Assembly: GCA_046706945.1 (NCBI GenBank)
Contig: JBJKOY010000363.1
Span: forward strand, 1 to 6,100
Direction: 5' to 3'
DNA length: 6,100 bases
DNA from: FEN-1297 sp046706945
Lineage (GTDB): Bacteria > Bacteroidota > Ignavibacteria > Ignavibacteriales > Ignavibacteriaceae
Shown: positions 4,963 to 6,100 of the stretch, one piece after another
Position numbering within the stretch: position 1 is the stretch's first letter
Layout: each line of letters opens with the position of its first letter
Position numbers and translations under genes: made by a program
The notes under the pieces: model-generated
Database searches by the model: none
Told to the model about the DNA's origin: nothing
What the model saw: the letters and a program-made list of their open reading frames with translations, nothing else

Positions 4963-4997
4963 CTTTGCGCCCTTCGCGTACCTTCGCGTGCTTTGCG
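4963..4997. repeat. Heptamer array CTTTGCG/CTTCGCG (four units)
   Basis: CTTTGCG, CTTCGCG, CTTCGCG and CTTTGCG begin at 4963, 4972, 4982 and 4991, at steps of 9, 10 and 9 bases, and are followed by GTTAA. The design matches the CTTAGTG arrays at 810-938: four seven-base units of the form CTTnGyG with one- to three-base spacers. No inverted partner is visible nearby. It lies 50 bases downstream of the comEC stop and is much more GC-rich than its surroundings. Confidence 0.75.
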
Positions 4998-5046
4998 GTT
5001 AATTCCTCCATGCTTTAAAAAGAATGTTGTATTACTCATTTATTTT

Positions 5047-6100
5047 TCATCTCCAATTGATGATATTTATTTTTTCACCGTCGGACCTAAGCAAGGCCGC
5101 GCCGCTGCTGTCAGACCTGATTATCAACGCATGTTTCGATCTTAATTTGCTTATCGTGGCGGCAGCCGGATGCCCGAACTTATTGCCGAGTCCCGAACTT
5201 ATTAAACAAATCATCGGCTTGACAAGATTCAAAAAGATTCCGCCTGTCGCCCCGCCGCTACCGTGATGGCTGATTTTCAGAACATCAGATTCAATAAATC
5301 TGCCGTATAGACCTGAGTAGTTAGACTCCGCGGGCTTTTCAAGGTCGCCCGTAAATAAAAAAGCCGTCTTCCCGTATAATATTTTGAAAAATCCGCTTCC
5401 GTTGTTCGTCGACTTTTTAAAATTGTTATTCATGTTCCCCATATTTAAAATATAAAATCTTGTATTTCCTATCTTCATGATACCGGGGCGATAATAATGA
5501 ACCGGTACTCTCATTTTCTTAAGATATTTTTCAAAACGAACGTCTTTCATGCTTGAAGAATCCGGCGGAGGTTTATATAGACTCTTAATCCTGCCGCTGT
5601 GAATCAGTGAAACAAAACCGGCATAATGGTCGGCATCGATGTGGGATACAAAAGCATAATCAATTGCAGGCACAGACAAATAATCCAGCAGCGGCAATAT
5701 CCTTCTTTCACCGTTATCGAAAAAAGCAGTAGCAATCCCCGCGTCAATCAATGCAGTTTTTCCGTTGGGAAACTTAATAAAAAAAGAATCTCCCTGACCT
5801 ACATCTATCATCATCAAATTGAATTTATTCTTTTCCAGTAGATTGCGGTCGTCCAGCGAACAAAATAAAATTATGTCAGCGGCTGCCAGTATAAATAGAA
5901 TTAACTTTGCGCTGTAGTGAGTAAATTTTTTGATTGAGACGGTTATGAATGCAAGGAAAGAATAAAATATTATAATATCCTGCACGGAAAAATTTCTAAT
6001 ATCCAGGTGCGAATATGTGAGCCGCCCCGAATATCCTATTAAAATATTAAAAATCAATATCAGCATATCGTTGGCAGCGGCAAAATAAACAGCCAAGTGA
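5047..6100 (-). CDS. comEC: ComEC/Rec2 DNA-uptake protein, C-terminal part (cut by right edge)
   Basis: The frame is open to the edge, so the true start lies outside; about 350 C-terminal residues are visible. ComEC forms the inner-membrane channel for single-stranded DNA during natural transformation. The fragment begins with hydrophobic segments (about residues 11-25, 41-55 and 65-81 of the visible part), the end of the membrane competence domain. A metallo-beta-lactamase domain follows: MMIDVGQGDSFFIKFPNG (96-113), the metal motif SHIDADH (152-158, HxDxDH), FTGDLE (249-254), ISHHGS (276-281) and SSGLGNKFGHP (301-311). All metal-binding elements look intact, so the nuclease-like domain is probably active. 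The stop is TGA at 5049-5047, and a long gene-free stretch follows before purE. Without the N-terminal OB-fold and the rest of the channel, a shorter MBL membrane protein cannot be fully excluded, but the arrangement is typical ComEC. Confidence 0.88.
   Translation of the reverse strand, partial: HLAVYFAAANDMLILIFNILIGYSGRLTYSHLDIRNFSVQDIIIFYSFLAFITVSIKKFTHYSAKLILFILAAADIILFCSLDDRNLLEKNKFNLMMIDVGQGDSFFIKFPNGKTALIDAGIATAFFDNGERRILPLLDYLSVPAIDYAFVSHIDADHYAGFVSLIHSGRIKSLYKPPPDSSSMKDVRFEKYLKKMRVPVHYYRPGIMKIGNTRFYILNMGNMNNNFKKSTNNGSGFFKILYGKTAFLFTGDLEKPAESNYSGLYGRFIESDVLKISHHGSGGATGGIFLNLVKPMICLISSGLGNKFGHPAAATISKLRSKHALIIRSDSSGAALLRSDGEKINIINWR

Larger units (their letters stand above)
4389..5046. 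other. Long gene-free region between comEC and purE
   Basis: These 658 bases lie between the stop of ComEC and the start of PurE, both on the minus strand. Reading frames that cross it are shadows of neighbouring genes and none looks like a protein. It holds the purE leader and promoter candidate (4389-4443), the nested dyad (4491-4860), the 13-base-period repeat (4531-4568) and the heptamer array (4963-4997). I recognise no riboswitch, and I see no strong intrinsic terminator after comEC. It is far longer than the other spacers on this strand. Confidence 0.75.

Noticed and set aside
4963..4997. CRISPR-like array
   Set aside because: Units are seven bases with one- to three-base spacers and no cas gene is near; repeats and spacers are far too short for CRISPR.
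4954..5266. Two overlapping plus-strand open frames near the comEC stop
   Set aside because: They run across the heptamer array and antisense to the conserved ComEC C-terminus, and look like chance frames.

Overview
This is an AT-rich bacterial chromosomal window carrying ordinary core genes. It probably comes from the Bacteroidota/Chlorobiota/Ignavibacteriota (FCB) group, on the Ignavibacteriota or Chlorobiota side rather than Bacteroidia. The hints are a secreted FNIII-like protein of the kind common in that group, an archaeal-like phosphoglucosamine mutase sugar loop, clear Shine-Dalgarno sequences (GGGAGG, GGAG) and a TTGACA/TATATT promoter. The placement is inferred from style only, because no rRNA is present.

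Layout, left to right: (1) A minus-strand block holds the start of a lipoprotein resembling SpoIID/LytB proteins (cut by the left edge), preceded by a small secreted FNIII-like protein. A strong promoter sits so close to that protein's ATG that its mRNA should be leaderless. (2) A minus-strand tRNA-Ala with anticodon CGC and encoded CCA. (3) A gene-free stretch (714-1058) contains an inverted pair of CTTAGTG heptamer arrays. (4) A plus-strand phosphoglucosamine mutase gene (glmM). (5) Convergent to glmM, and overlapping its stop by 9 bases, is a minus-strand set: purE, a TPR lipoprotein and a DUF58/VWA protein. The lipoprotein gene carries an in-frame TAA in its signal peptide and is coupled to the DUF58 gene through TAATG. 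(6) A 658-base gene-free stretch (4389-5046) contains a nested inverted-repeat structure of about 370 bases, a 13-base-period repeat and a CTTTGCG/CTTCGCG heptamer array. (7) The C-terminal part of ComEC runs off the right edge on the minus strand.

The genes serve separate jobs: envelope precursor synthesis (GlmM), purine synthesis (PurE), DNA uptake (ComEC), translation (tRNA-Ala), and poorly defined envelope functions (DUF58 with TPR lipoprotein; FNIII protein with SpoIID-like lipoprotein). I see no mobile-element gene, defence system or CRISPR array. The most unusual material is non-coding: three gene-free sites built from short CTTnGyG/CTTAGTn-type units, the large nested dyad, and the interrupted lipoprotein signal peptide.
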